Origin: Campylobacter concisus
GTDB lineage: Bacteria > Campylobacterota > Campylobacteria > Campylobacterales > Campylobacteraceae
DNA: 64,000 bases
Assembly: GCA_002092835.1 (NCBI GenBank)
Contig: LVWL01000023.1
Span: 20,531-84,530, forward strand
Reading direction: 5' to 3'
This document shows, piece by piece, positions 30,388 to 39,955 of the stretch. Within the stretch, counting starts at the first letter, position 1; each line of letters begins with the position of its first letter. A model generated the notes under the pieces. The model was not told the DNA's origin. It ran no database searches and saw only the letters and a list, made by a program, of their open reading frames with translations. The translations under genes and the position numbers were made by a program.

Positions 30388-30436
30388 ATTTAAACCTTTA
30401 TTTGATTATTGTTTTAAAAGCTTAAAGTAAAGAAGC

Positions 30437-30442
30437 TATAAT
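30437..30442 (+). promoter_or_regulatory. -10 box upstream of the 30466 gene
   Basis: Perfect TATAAT 24 bases before the ATG, followed by AAGGACGG as ribosome site. Probably serves the exported protein gene and rnhB. Confidence 0.55.
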
Positions 30443-30465
30443 CAACAAAACTATGAAGGACGGAC

Positions 30466-31320
30466 ATGAGAGCATTTATTGGGATTTTTATACTTATAGT
30501 AGGCCTATTTGGCTATGAGATAAATCACGAAAACTGGGCAAAATTTTATAAATTTATTGGTGAGGCAAATGGTATAAAATTTGAAGTTTATATGAACTAT
30601 TTTAAAGATGAATTTGAAAATTTCAAGCAAAGCAAGAGCTTTAAAGTGCCGGCCAAGATAAGCGGACATATCTTTTTTGATGGTACAAAATACGACTACG
30701 AAAAAGGTAATCTTGAGCAAAATAGCAGTGAAATTTCATCGCTAAATGCTGTATCTGATAAGATAAATTTAGACGTTAAAAATGAAAATGGCGAGCTAAA
30801 GGGCAAAATAATCGTTAAAAACAAAGCCTATAGTGCGACTATCAAAAAAGAAAAAGAGTATGAAATGCTAAATATTGGCATCCAAATGACCGAAGCAAAT
30901 GGCACGAGATACGAAGCTATCATCAACGACATATTTGCCAAAGAATCGGCTAAAAAAAATAAAAATAAATTACTCTCGACACTTTATGACCTAAAAAGCG
31001 AGCGTAAAAAATGGCCAAATAACCAATTTGAGAGCCTAGATAACATCTACTATATAAATGACAAAATAAAAAGCATCTGTACCTATAAAAATAATAAAAC
31101 TAGCTGCGATGTCGTCTTACTTAAAACCAACAAAAAGCTAAAGTTAAAGCAGATTTTTAAAGATATAAATGATCCTCATCTAAAAGCAATCCTCGCAACA
31201 GCAGGTGTTAGCGAGAATTTTGTACTTTCGCCACTTGGGCTTACCTTTTTAAATGAGGAGCAAATTAGCGTGCCACTTGATGAGCTAAGACCATATTTTA
31301 GTGAGGATATCGGGCTTTAA
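30466..31320 (+). CDS. exported protein, DUF3298/RsiV-like C-terminus
   Basis: A 284-residue protein with a hydrophobic N-terminus ([16 protein letters not shown]), probably a signal peptide with periplasmic export. The last 40 residues ([20 protein letters not shown] and DELRPYF) resemble the end of DUF3298/RsiV-like domains; the rest is Lys/Asn-rich without motifs I know. Its stop overlaps the rnhB ATG (TAATG). Confidence 0.65.
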   Translation: MRAFIGIFILIVGLFGYEINHENWAKFYKFIGEANGIKFEVYMNYFKDEFENFKQSKSFKVPAKISGHIFFDGTKYDYEKGNLEQNSSEISSLNAVSDKINLDVKNENGELKGKIIVKNKAYSATIKKEKEYEMLNIGIQMTEANGTRYEAIINDIFAKESAKKNKNKLLSTLYDLKSERKKWPNNQFESLDNIYYINDKIKSICTYKNNKTSCDVVLLKTNKKLKLKQIFKDINDPHLKAILATAGVSENFVLSPLGLTFLNEEQISVPLDELRPYFSEDIGL

Positions 31321-31871
31321 TGGCAAAAATTTGTGGCATAGATGAGGCTGGACGTGGGGCTTTAGCTGGGCCTTTAAGCGTAGCGGCCTGCGTGCTAAAT
31401 AAAGAAATTTCAGGTTTAAACGACTCCAAAAAACTAACCGCAAAAAAGCGTGAGGAGCTTTTTAAAGAGATTATAGAAAGCTCAAATTTTCTCATCATCT
31501 ACTTCTCAAATGCGCAAATAGACGAACTTGGGCTAAGCGAGTGCTTAAGACGAGCGCTCAAAATTTTTAAGGCGCATTTTGAGGGTTTTGAGATCATTTA
31601 TGATGGAAATTTAGACTATGGTGTTGGTATTACAACGATGATAAAAGCTGACAGCAAAGTCGCTGAGGTAAGCGCTGCTAGCATATTAGCAAAAGTTAGC
31701 CGTGATAGTTTGATGAAAAGCTGGGATAAAATTTACTCAAAATATGGCTTTGCTGAGCACAAAGGATACGGCACAAAGGCACATTTAGATACTATTGCTA
31801 AGTTTGGCTATTCAAGCTTTCATAGAAAAAGCTTTGTAGTAAAGTCTTTTGAAAAATCTCTATTTGACTAA
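31320..31871 (+). CDS. rnhB: ribonuclease HII
   Basis: Cuts RNA in RNA-DNA hybrids and removes misincorporated ribonucleotides. The 183 residues start [19 protein letters not shown], with catalytic Asp8-Glu9; further landmarks are [11 protein letters not shown] and [14 protein letters not shown]. It overlaps the upstream exported-protein gene by one base and ends in a strong terminator. Confidence 0.96.
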   Translation: MAKICGIDEAGRGALAGPLSVAACVLNKEISGLNDSKKLTAKKREELFKEIIESSNFLIIYFSNAQIDELGLSECLRRALKIFKAHFEGFEIIYDGNLDYGVGITTMIKADSKVAEVSAASILAKVSRDSLMKSWDKIYSKYGFAEHKGYGTKAHLDTIAKFGYSSFHRKSFVVKSFEKSLFD

Positions 31872-31877
31872 GATTAA

Positions 31878-31919
31878 TTATCTAAGCATCAAATAGATGC
31901 TTAGATAACGCCTTTTTTT
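31878..31919 (+). terminator. rnhB terminator
   Basis: A perfect 13-bp stem (TTATCTAAGCATC with its complement, loop AAATA) followed by seven T. The T-run reaches the stop codon of the convergent tpx gene. Confidence 0.9.
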
Positions 31920-32442
31920 AATGGCAGCCACAACCACAACTACCACTACTTTTAATAGCATCAAATACAGCATCGTAGTTTGGCTCTTCTGTCAATTCAG
32001 GGACGATTTGTTTGTGAATTATTACGCCATCATTGATGACAAATACCGCTCTTGCAAGTAGTCCTTTTAGTGGACCATCGCTCATTAAAACGCCATAGTT
32101 TTTAGCAAATTCTCCGTATCTAAAGTCGCTTCCGACACGTAAATTTGCTATGCCTTCAGTCGTGCAAAATCTCCCCATCGCAAATGGCAAATCATTTGAG
32201 ATGATACTTAGTTTTACGCCATGTTTGCCAGCTACTTTTTCGTTAAATTTACGAGCCTCTGCTGCGCAAACGCCAGTATCAAGTGATGGTAAGCAAACAA
32301 GTACTTCTACGCCATTATTTCCGCCTACACTAAACTCGCTAAGATCTTGTGCTACGACTTTTGCCTCAGGTGCATAAGAGCCTACAAAGACCTCATTTCC
32401 ACTTAAATTTACCTCACTACCTTTAAATTTTGTAGTTGCCAT
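31918..32442 (-). CDS. tpx: thiol peroxidase Tpx with a cysteine-rich tail
   Basis: Peroxiredoxin of the Tpx family, 174 residues, reducing peroxides with thioredoxin. Peroxidatic Cys59 is in SLDTGVCAAE and resolving Cys93 in DLPFAMGRFC, spaced as in E. coli. The protein ends SSGSCGCGCH, with three extra cysteines and a histidine not needed for catalysis. It converges on rnhB. Confidence 0.95.
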   Translation of the reverse strand: MATTKFKGSEVNLSGNEVFVGSYAPEAKVVAQDLSEFSVGGNNGVEVLVCLPSLDTGVCAAEARKFNEKVAGKHGVKLSIISNDLPFAMGRFCTTEGIANLRVGSDFRYGEFAKNYGVLMSDGPLKGLLARAVFVINDGVIIHKQIVPELTEEPNYDAVFDAIKSSGSCGCGCH

Positions 32443-32456
32443 ATCTATCTCCTTTA

Positions 32457-33599
32457 TTATTTTTTTGCTTTTTTAAATGCTTGATCAAGATCTGCTATTA
32501 GATCATCAGCGTTTTCGATACCAATTGCTAGGCGAAGCAAGTTTTGCTTTATGCCGATCTTATCTAGTACCTCTTTCGGATATGCCTCATGTGTCATCGT
32601 CGCAGGCCTGCAGATAAGACTTTCTACACCACCAAGGCTCACTGCTAGATCAAAAATTTCTAGCGATTTTACAAATTTATTTACATCATATTTTTCATAA
32701 AGCTCAAATGAGATGAGAGCACCGATGTCGCTTGCTTGAGCCGCTTGCATCTTTGCCTCTTGCTCGCTATATGAGCCAGCAAAATGCACCACGCTAACGG
32801 CGTCATTATTTTGTAAAAATTTGATGATTTTATGTGTATTTTGTGTTTGTCTATCAAACCTAACGCTAAGCGTTTTAAGCCCACGTATTAAGTAGTATGC
32901 GTCCATCGGGCTTATGATACCACCAAGCGTGTTTTTAGCAAATTTTATCTTCTCAGCCAAAGCATCATCGTTTAGCGTGACGATACCAGCGATCACATCA
33001 GCGTGTCCACCGATATATTTTGTAGCGCTATAAACCACGATATCAGCTCCGTGCTCAAGCACTCTTTGATAATAAGGCGTTAAAAATGTGTTATCTACGA
33101 TGACTAGAGCGCCTTTTTTGTGAGCGATCTTTGAAATTCTAGCGATGTCTGTCACTCTTAATAGAGGATTTGACGGAGTTTCGATGAATATCGCCGCTAC
33201 GTCGTCACTTATGTCATCTTCGCTTAAAAAATTTAGATCGTCTATAAATTCGCTCTTTATACCGTGGCTTTCAAAAACGGTTGTAACATATCTATAAGTG
33301 CCGCCATAGACGTTGCTATTTAGTAGGACCTTTTGCCCAGTTTTTATAAGGCTAAGTGCAGCTGCTGTTGCTGCCATGCCTGAGCCAAAGCTAAATGCGT
33401 ATTTGCTGCCTTCAACTTTTGCAAAAATTTCATCAAATGCTTTTTTGGTTGGGTTGCTACCACGAGAATATGCAAATTCTTGAAAATTCTCAAGATCATC
33501 TTGCACAAACGTACTTGCTAAAAAAATAGGCGGAATGACAGCTTTATTTGGATTATTCTTAGCTTCAATGCCTTTTACGATCAATGTGTCAAGTTTCAT
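32457..33599 (-). CDS. cystathionine gamma-synthase/lyase family PLP enzyme
   Basis: Trans-sulfuration enzyme of 380 residues in the Cys/Met-metabolism PLP family. The PLP lysine is Lys194 in YSATKYIGGHADV; other landmarks are FSFGSGMAATAA and TPSNPLLRVTDI. It could be cystathionine gamma-synthase (MetB), beta-lyase (MetC) or gamma-lyase; sequence alone does not separate these. tpx lies 14 bases downstream, so they may share a transcript. Confidence 0.88.
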   Translation of the reverse strand: MKLDTLIVKGIEAKNNPNKAVIPPIFLASTFVQDDLENFQEFAYSRGSNPTKKAFDEIFAKVEGSKYAFSFGSGMAATAAALSLIKTGQKVLLNSNVYGGTYRYVTTVFESHGIKSEFIDDLNFLSEDDISDDVAAIFIETPSNPLLRVTDIARISKIAHKKGALVIVDNTFLTPYYQRVLEHGADIVVYSATKYIGGHADVIAGIVTLNDDALAEKIKFAKNTLGGIISPMDAYYLIRGLKTLSVRFDRQTQNTHKIIKFLQNNDAVSVVHFAGSYSEQEAKMQAAQASDIGALISFELYEKYDVNKFVKSLEIFDLAVSLGGVESLICRPATMTHEAYPKEVLDKIGIKQNLLRLAIGIENADDLIADLDQAFKKAKK

Positions 33600-33815
33600 A
33601 AATTTCCTTTTAAAAATTTGTGAAATCTTACATAATAAAGATTAATCTTCCCCAAACCCACCCAAAACGTAGCTAAATCAGTAAGTGGTAGTAACATTTA
33701 TTTTTAAGAATGCATTTTTTAAATTGCTGGGATAAATTTAAACTTTTGCTCTCTCCCCGCAAGCCTAATAAATTTTTCTTTTTACTCGCCTTTAGCTACA
33801 TTTTCACCATAAATT

Positions 33816-34274
33816 TTACTCTACAAGATCAACTTGCCAGTTTGCCTCTTGTAGCTTCATATCTAGCTCTCTGATCTCTTTAGATAGCTCGTCTATTTGC
33901 TTTTGGAGCGTGGCCACATCAACACTACTTAAAATTTTTATCTCACTATTTGAGTAAAGATCGACTTTTTGGCTTGCGCTTTTGGCAAAATCCCTAAGCA
34001 CGCTTGCTTTTTGGCTTAACGTATCTTTTTTAGCGATCATTTCAGTTAGACTCGCACCTTCAAATTTTGCACTTGAGTTTGTTAAATTTATAGCCAAGAT
34101 CAGTCTAAATAGCTCATCGCTTAGCCTATCAAGCTCTTTTAAAAGAAGCTTTGGATCTTCGCTAGGTCTTTCATTTTCTTGCATTTTTGCATTATCGAGC
34201 AATCTACCTTTTAGCTGCTCTAAGCGTTTTTGTGTATCAGCTCTTAAAATGAGAGCCTGAGCTAATTTCATCAT
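33816..34274 (-). CDS. DIP1984 family protein
   Basis: A 152-residue helical protein starting MKLAQALILRADTQKRLEQL, the signature of the DIP1984 (septicolysin-like) family, and ending in a coiled coil. No signal peptide or enzyme motif is seen. Two ATG codons stand in tandem at the start; the second fits the ribosome site AAGGAAAA better. Function unknown. Confidence 0.8.
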   Translation of the reverse strand: MMKLAQALILRADTQKRLEQLKGRLLDNAKMQENERPSEDPKLLLKELDRLSDELFRLILAINLTNSSAKFEGASLTEMIAKKDTLSQKASVLRDFAKSASQKVDLYSNSEIKILSSVDVATLQKQIDELSKEIRELDMKLQEANWQVDLVE

Positions 34275-34334
34275 TTTTCCTTTTGAAATATTAAATTGAG
34301 AGAAAATTTCAAATTATATTAGTATCTTTTGGGT

Positions 34335-34340
34335 TATAAT
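34335..34340 (+). promoter_or_regulatory. -10 box of the patB-like gene
   Basis: TATAAT preceded by GGGT, 30 bases before the ATG at 34371, in the divergent region with the DIP1984 gene. Confidence 0.55.
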
Positions 34341-34370
34341 TGATTTAAAATTTTATTTTAAGGAAAAGCT

Positions 34371-35537
34371 ATGAAGTACGATTTTGATACGCTTATTAGC
34401 AGAGATGGCACCAACTCATCGAAGTGGCGAATGAAAAACGATGTTTTGCCAATGTGGGTTGCTGATATGGATTTTAAGGCTGCACCTGAAATTTTAAATG
34501 CCCTACAAAAGCGTCTTGATAATGGCGTCTTTGGCTACTCATTTATTCCAAAAGAGTGGAACGAAGCGATTAAAGGCTGGTGGAAAAGGCGTCATGATGT
34601 TAGCTTTGAAAACGATTGGATGTGCTTTTGCACTGGCGTTATACCAGCGATTTCAACTGCGATTAGAAGATTTAGCAATCCAGGAGATCAAATTTTAGTT
34701 CAAGCTCCCGTCTATCACGTATTTTTTAACTGCATCAAAAATAATGGTCGTGAAATTTTATCAAACGACCTTATCTATAAAGATGGCTCTTATGAGATTG
34801 ATTTTGAAGACCTTGAAGCAAAGCTAGCTCAGCCGCTAACAACTATGATGCTTCTTTGCAATCCACACAATCCAATAGGAAAAATTTGGGACAAAGAGAC
34901 GCTTAAAAAAATAGGCGAGCTTTGCTATAAGCATGATGTTTTGGTTATCAGCGATGAGATCCACTGCGATATAACTGATCCTGGTCTAAGCTATGTGCCA
35001 TTTATCAGCGTTAGTGAAGAGTGTAAAAATAACTCAATCACATGCATCTCACCTACAAAAGCCTTTAATATCGCAGGACTTCAAAGCTCAGCTATCGTCA
35101 CACCAAATGAGCAGATACGTGCCAGAATAAATGCGGCTGTAAATTATGATGAGATAGGTGAAGCAAATGCCTTTGCGATAACTGCGACAATAGCGGCATT
35201 TAACGATAGTCAAACATGGCTTGATGAGCTTAGGGAGTATCTTTTTGAAAACAAAAAAATCGTTATAAATTTTATAAAAGAGCAAAATTTACCAGTAAAA
35301 CTTCTGCCTTCAAATGCGACTTATCTTTTGTGGCTTGATTGTAGCGCGTTTTGCGAGGATTCGAGCGAATTTATGAATTTCTTGCGTGATAAAGCTGGAC
35401 TATGGCTAAATGACGGCAATGCTTACAGGGGAGATAGATTTTTCCTCCGTATGAATATCGCAACCCAAAGAGCCAGAGTGCTTGAAGGGCTAAAACGCTT
35501 ACAAAATGGTATAAATTTATACACTTCAAAAAAATAA
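34371..35537 (+). CDS. PatB/MalY-type C-S lyase (cystathionine beta-lyase)
   Basis: Fold-type I PLP enzyme of 388 residues. The start contains PMWVADMDFKAAPEIL, the MalY/PatB signature; PLP Lys230 lies in SPTKAFNIAGLQ and the Asp partner in VLVISDEIHCD. Such enzymes split cystathionine or cysteine conjugates to thiol, pyruvate and ammonia. Monocistronic. Length is normal. Confidence 0.9.
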   Translation: MKYDFDTLISRDGTNSSKWRMKNDVLPMWVADMDFKAAPEILNALQKRLDNGVFGYSFIPKEWNEAIKGWWKRRHDVSFENDWMCFCTGVIPAISTAIRRFSNPGDQILVQAPVYHVFFNCIKNNGREILSNDLIYKDGSYEIDFEDLEAKLAQPLTTMMLLCNPHNPIGKIWDKETLKKIGELCYKHDVLVISDEIHCDITDPGLSYVPFISVSEECKNNSITCISPTKAFNIAGLQSSAIVTPNEQIRARINAAVNYDEIGEANAFAITATIAAFNDSQTWLDELREYLFENKKIVINFIKEQNLPVKLLPSNATYLLWLDCSAFCEDSSEFMNFLRDKAGLWLNDGNAYRGDRFFLRMNIATQRARVLEGLKRLQNGINLYTSKK

Positions 35538-36039
35538 ATTGAGTAAATTTGGCTGGGTGGCTTTTGAATTTTAAGCTACTCCTGCCTAATATTAATACAG
35601 CTCGGTGCATTTTTGAAGCAGTAAATATTGCCCCAATATTTTTAAATATCAAATCAAATTGTACTGATAATTTTAAAGGCAAGATGACCTACACTAGTTT
35701 TTATTTGGTTGCTTTAAATTTAAGTACAAAAACCACTCAACCACAATGTAGCAGACCGATAAAAGCGAGCATTTTATGCCTTTTTGAAGTGATAAATTCT
35801 ATACCCATGGCTTATAAAATTTAGCAGTGGTTTAAAATTTTCAACAAAGCAGAAATTTGAAGTTAAGATAGCTTATGCTGGTTTCAAATTTAAGAGAAAT
35901 TGTTTGCTAAAACAAAATTTTGAGCCATTTTTGAAGTTACACTTTCTTTTAAAACAAGGTGGTTTTTGCTAATAAATTTGATGATTTTAAAAATTTAGAT
36001 AAAAGTAGAAATTTAAAGGCGGGGAAGCCCCGCCAGATA
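35538..36039. other. intergenic stretch, no gene recognised
   Basis: About 500 bases of AT-rich sequence. A 91-codon open frame at 35549-35824 (+) has no ribosome site, no recognisable protein features and poor composition, so I do not call it. The right end holds the sodB terminator. Confidence 0.5.
36010..36034 (-). terminator. sodB terminator
   Basis: Minus-strand stem GGCGGGG-CTT-CCCCGCC followed by TTTAAATTT, five bases after the sodB stop. The GC-rich stem stands out in this AT-rich region. Confidence 0.8.
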
Positions 36040-36657
36040 TTATTTGTGAAGTTCTTTTGTGTAAAACTCAACTGAGCCTAAGCCCTCTTTTAGCGCCCAC
36101 TCGTAAGCTTTACTTACAAATTCCCAGTTTATGTTCTCATAAAATATCTCTAGGTATTTTGGACGAGCGTTGAAGTTGTCGATGTAGTAAGCGTGCTCCC
36201 AAACGTCAACAACTAGAAGTGGCACTTTGCCATCGCTCACTGGAGTTTTTGCGTTGCTAGTTTGCACGATCTCTAACTTTTTACTACTTGGATCAAATAC
36301 AAGCCACGCCCAACCTGAGCCAAAAAGTGTTGTAGCTGCTTTTAAAAATTCCTCTTTAAAATTTGCGAAATTTGCCTCGATCGCAGCTTTTAGCTCGTTT
36401 GACATCTCACTTTTTTTAGCGATGCAGTCCCAGTAAAAGTCGTGGTTGTAAACTTGAGCGACATTGTTGTAAAGCCCACCTTCGCTATTTGTTAGAATTT
36501 CATAAAAAGATGCGTTGGCAAATTTTGTATCTTTTATAAGATTGTTTAAATTTGCTACGTAAGTTGCATGATGCTTGCCGTAGTGGTATTCACAGGTTTT
36601 TGCGCTAACTACTGCATTGCTATTTGCATCAAATGGAAGTTTTCTAAGTTCAAACAT
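36040..36657 (-). CDS. sodB: superoxide dismutase [Fe]
   Basis: Iron superoxide dismutase of 205 residues. Metal ligands are in EYHYGKHHATYV (His25), YNHDFYWDC (His) and VDVWEHAYYIDN (Asp, His). GGLYNNVAQ in place of the Mn-type GGHxNH pattern fits the Fe class only loosely, so cofactor choice is partly by genus. Monocistronic. Confidence 0.95.
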   Translation of the reverse strand: MFELRKLPFDANSNAVVSAKTCEYHYGKHHATYVANLNNLIKDTKFANASFYEILTNSEGGLYNNVAQVYNHDFYWDCIAKKSEMSNELKAAIEANFANFKEEFLKAATTLFGSGWAWLVFDPSSKKLEIVQTSNAKTPVSDGKVPLLVVDVWEHAYYIDNFNARPKYLEIFYENINWEFVSKAYEWALKEGLGSVEFYTKELHK

Positions 36658-36898
36658 AATAATTCCTTAATAATAAAATTTGTTGTTTCGTATTATAGCC
36701 ATAAAAAATTAATAAATAAAAATCTTTTAAATTTAGCCACAAAATATAGGCTAAATTTAAGCAAGACTAAACTTACATTTTTTGGCTGACTTTTAAGCTT
36801 ATGAAAAAGCAAATTTAGAGCAAAATATCCTATGCATTTGGTTAAATGGATTCAAAATTTTATTAAAAGTAAAAATAAAATAAATTTTATGTGTAAAA

Positions 36899-36989
36899 AG
36901 TAACAAATGTACTTTAAAAGTTTAGTTATCGAAAAATTATAAAAATCTTTTGAAAATATAAATTAGCTTTTTGAAGTATATTTGTTACT
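36899..36989. promoter_or_regulatory. imperfect inverted repeat upstream of the TRAP operon
   Basis: Arms AGTAACAAATGTACTT (36899-36914) and AAGTATATTTGTTACT (36974-36989) match as inverted repeats with one mismatch, 59 bases apart, and similarity continues outward (GTGTAAAA / AAATACAC). Likely paired binding sites for a regulator of the dicarboxylate-type transporter; that is inference. Confidence 0.55.
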
Positions 36990-37060
36990 AAAATACACAT
37001 ATAAAAATAAATAGCTGTGAATTTACGAAACAAAATTTCTAAATTTTTATTTTTGAAATT

Positions 37061-37066
37061 TATAAT
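37061..37066 (+). promoter_or_regulatory. -10 box of the TRAP operon
   Basis: TATAAT 33 bases before the dctP-like ATG, preceded by a T-rich region. The inverted repeat lies about 70 bases upstream, a typical activator position. Confidence 0.6.
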
Positions 37067-37098
37067 ACGTTTAACGAAACCATTACAAAGGATAAAAG

Positions 37099-38094
37099 AT
37101 GAAATTCTTACAAGCTTTACTTTTTACTTGTGCCATCAGTGGCTTAGCATTTGGTGCCGATAAGGTCTATACTATCAAATTTGCTCACGTTGTCGCAGCT
37201 TCTACGCCAAAGGGTAAGGCAGCTGACTTCTTTGCTAAGCGTGCTGAGGAGCTAAGTGGGGGCAAACTAAAAGTTCAAGTTTTCCCATCAGCTCAGCTAC
37301 TTGATGATGATAGAGTTTTTGGCGCGCTAAAGCTTGGCAATGTCCAAATGGCAGCTCCTAGTTTTTCTAAATTTACACCTATCGTACCGCAGTTTCAGCT
37401 GTTTGACCTGCCTTTCATCTTTAAAGATGCAGAGCACCTTCATAAGGTCCAAGACGGCGAGGTCGGCGAGGAGCTAAAAGGCCTTGTGACTAAGAAAGGC
37501 TTTGTGGCGCTTGATTACTGGGATGCTGGATTTAAGCACTTTAGCTCAAGCAAAAAACCAGTTCTTGTGCCAGAAGATGCAAAAGGACAAAAATTTAGAA
37601 TCCAAAGCTCAAAGGTGCTTGAAGAACAAATTAAAGTAGTTGGTGGCAACCCACAAGTTTTACCATTTTCAGAGGTTTACTCTGCACTTCAACAAGGCGT
37701 AGTTGATGCGACTGAAAACCCGCTTTCAAATTTCTATAACTCAAAATTTCACGAAGTTCAAAGCTCGCTTACACTTTCAAGCCACGGATATTTGGGCTAT
37801 TTAGTCGTTATGAGCGATAAATTTTGGAGCAAGCTACCAGATGATCTAAAAGCAAATGTAAAACAAGCTCTAAGCGAAGCAACAGCTTTTGAGAGAGAAG
37901 AGACAGCAAAAGAGGACGCTCACGTCATAGCTGAGCTTGAAAAATACATCGCTGCTAGTAAAAAACTAGAAATTTATAAGATCGATGACGCACAAAAAGC
38001 CGAGTGGCAGAAGGTTATGCAGTCAATCTATCCTAAATTTTACGATGTTATCGGTAAAGACCTCATAGAAAAGACTCTTGGGACAAAATCATGA
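37099..38094 (+). CDS. dctP: TRAP transporter solute-binding protein, DctP family
   Basis: Periplasmic binding protein of 331 residues with a signal peptide (1-19, ending LAFGA). The conserved arginine region QKFRIQSSKVLEEQ and ALQQGVVDATENPLSN are those of DctP proteins that bind C4-dicarboxylates and other carboxylates. Its stop overlaps the dctQ-like ATG by four bases. The actual ligand is not proven. Confidence 0.9.
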   Translation: MKFLQALLFTCAISGLAFGADKVYTIKFAHVVAASTPKGKAADFFAKRAEELSGGKLKVQVFPSAQLLDDDRVFGALKLGNVQMAAPSFSKFTPIVPQFQLFDLPFIFKDAEHLHKVQDGEVGEELKGLVTKKGFVALDYWDAGFKHFSSSKKPVLVPEDAKGQKFRIQSSKVLEEQIKVVGGNPQVLPFSEVYSALQQGVVDATENPLSNFYNSKFHEVQSSLTLSSHGYLGYLVVMSDKFWSKLPDDLKANVKQALSEATAFEREETAKEDAHVIAELEKYIAASKKLEIYKIDDAQKAEWQKVMQSIYPKFYDVIGKDLIEKTLGTKS

Positions 38095-38633
38095 AGAGCT
38101 TTTTTAATGTCCTTGATATAGCGATAGCCTCACTAAATAAAACTATCGCAGTAGTTGGGCTCGCAAGTGGAACATTGCTAGCCTTTGCAAATGTTATGGC
38201 TAGATATTTTTTCGATAAAAGCTGGTCTTGGGCGAGCGAGCTATCAAACTATCTTTTTATCTGGTCGGCGTTTTTTGCCGCGGCATACGGCTTTAATAAG
38301 GGCATTCACGTCAGTGTAACTATTTTGGTGGAAAAATTTCCACCAGCCCTTGCAAAAGCGTGTTTAATCTTCTCTCATGTACTAACTACTGTATTTTTGT
38401 TATTTATCGCAGTCTATTCGATTGATTATCTACAAATTCTTCACGAGATCGAGCAGATGATAATAGACCTTGGCATACCTCAATGGGTCCCTATGGTAGT
38501 GCTTCCAATAGCCTTCGTTACAGCTAGCTACCGCTCAACCGAAAAAGCCATAAAAGTAGCTCTAACGCCTGCAGAAAATGTCGTGAGCAATGAAGCGCAC
38601 GAGCTAGCTCATGGAAGCGTAGTCAAAGATTAA
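38091..38633 (+). CDS. dctQ: TRAP transporter small permease, DctQ family
   Basis: Small membrane subunit of 180 residues with four hydrophobic segments; includes the typical RYFFDKSWSWASELSNYLFIW region. It pairs with the large permease that follows 11 bases later (AAGGAG site). Confidence 0.9.
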   Translation: MKSFFNVLDIAIASLNKTIAVVGLASGTLLAFANVMARYFFDKSWSWASELSNYLFIWSAFFAAAYGFNKGIHVSVTILVEKFPPALAKACLIFSHVLTTVFLLFIAVYSIDYLQILHEIEQMIIDLGIPQWVPMVVLPIAFVTASYRSTEKAIKVALTPAENVVSNEAHELAHGSVVKD

Positions 38634-38644
38634 GGAGAAAAAAG

Positions 38645-39928
38645 ATGACAATAGCATTTTTATTTATCCTACTTTTTGCACTGATGCTAATAGGCGTGCC
38701 AGTGGCGGTTTCGCTGGGAACTAGTACGGTTTTGACGATGATATTTTTTACAGATATCGACGTCGCTACGATCCCGCAGCTAATTTTTGATGGTATCAAT
38801 AAATTTTCGCTAATGGCGATCCCGATGTTTATCTTGGCTGGAAATTTACTAAGTAAAGGTGGCTCAGCAAGACGTATCATCGACTTTGCAAAGTCTATGG
38901 TCGGACACTTGCCAGGTGGCTTGCCTATGAGTGCGATATTTGCCTGCATCATCTTTGCTGCAGTCTCTGGAAGCTCGCCTGCGACGGTTGTGGCTATTGG
39001 CTCAATTATGTTTGTGGCGATAAAAGAGGCTGGCTATCCAAAAGAGTACGCAGTGGGCGGCATAACTACGGCTGGCTCGCTTGGAATTTTGATCCCGCCT
39101 TCAGTTGTTATGATAGTTTACGGCGTAACAGCAGAGGTAAGTATCGGCAAGCTCTTTATGGCTGGCGTCATACCTGGTCTTATGCTTGGCGCATTTATGC
39201 TTGTTCAAACTTATGTTGGCGCAAAAAAACTTGGCTTTAAAGCAACTAAGGCTGAGCCATTTAAAGTAAGAGTGCAGAAATTTGCCAAAGCATTTTGGGC
39301 GCTTTTAATCGTTGTTGTGGTTATTGGCGGAATTTATGGAGGTATTTTCACTCCGACAGAAGCTGCTGCAGCAAGTGCGGTCTATGCGCTATTTATCTCG
39401 CTTTTCATATATAGAGATATAAAAGTAAAAGATCTTTGGGATATCTGCCTAGACTCGGCTCTTACAACAGCTATGATATTTTTCATCATCGCAAACGCTG
39501 TTGTTTTTGCATATTTGCTAACTAGCGAGCAGATCCCTCAAGCAATCGCTTCGATGATACTTGACGCAAATATCGGCATGATAGGATTTTTGATATTTGT
39601 AAATATCTTGCTATTTATCATGGGTCAGTTTATGGAGCCTTCAAGCGTTATCATGATCATGGTGCCACTCTTGCTTCCGATAGCTACACAGCTTGGTGTT
39701 GATCCTATTCACTTTGGTATCATCTTGGTTGTAAATATGGAGATAGGTATGGTGACTCCGCCTGTTGGACTAAATTTATTTGTCGCAAGCGGTCTTACAA
39801 ATATGAACTTAAAAGAGGTCATCATGGCGTGCTTGCCGTGGACGCTGACCTTGTTCTTTGGCCTTATCTTGGTTACTTATATACCACAAATTTCTCTTTG
39901 GTTGCCAAACATGATGTATGGACATTAA
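38645..39928 (+). CDS. dctM: TRAP transporter large permease, DctM family
   Basis: Large membrane subunit of 427 residues with about 11-12 segments. Landmarks are AIPMFILAGNLLSKGG, SGSSPATVVAIGSIM and the Gly-Pro-rich ITTAGSLGILIPPSVVMIVY, all of the DctM/SiaM family. Last gene of the operon, ending in a shared terminator. Confidence 0.93.
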   Translation: MTIAFLFILLFALMLIGVPVAVSLGTSTVLTMIFFTDIDVATIPQLIFDGINKFSLMAIPMFILAGNLLSKGGSARRIIDFAKSMVGHLPGGLPMSAIFACIIFAAVSGSSPATVVAIGSIMFVAIKEAGYPKEYAVGGITTAGSLGILIPPSVVMIVYGVTAEVSIGKLFMAGVIPGLMLGAFMLVQTYVGAKKLGFKATKAEPFKVRVQKFAKAFWALLIVVVVIGGIYGGIFTPTEAAAASAVYALFISLFIYRDIKVKDLWDICLDSALTTAMIFFIIANAVVFAYLLTSEQIPQAIASMILDANIGMIGFLIFVNILLFIMGQFMEPSSVIMIMVPLLLPIATQLGVDPIHFGIILVVNMEIGMVTPPVGLNLFVASGLTNMNLKEVIMACLPWTLTLFFGLILVTYIPQISLWLPNMMYGH

Positions 39929-39955
39929 AATTTAGAGGCTCTTGCCTCTAAATTT
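39928..39955. terminator. bidirectional terminator between dctM and the GGDEF pair
   Basis: A perfect 12-bp stem, AAATTTAGAGGC with its complement, and loop TCTT. It begins beside the dctM stop and overlaps the stop codon of the convergent GGDEF gene, so it probably serves both. Confidence 0.8.

Larger units (their letters stand above)
36658..37098. other. intergenic regulatory region between sodB and the TRAP operon
   Basis: 441 bases, very AT-rich, no gene. It holds the divergent sodB promoter side and, nearer the TRAP genes, a long inverted repeat and a TATAAT box described separately. Confidence 0.6.

Noticed and set aside
35549..35824. 91-codon plus-strand open frame after the patB-like gene
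   Set aside because: No ribosome site, no protein features, and odd composition; I treat the region as non-coding.
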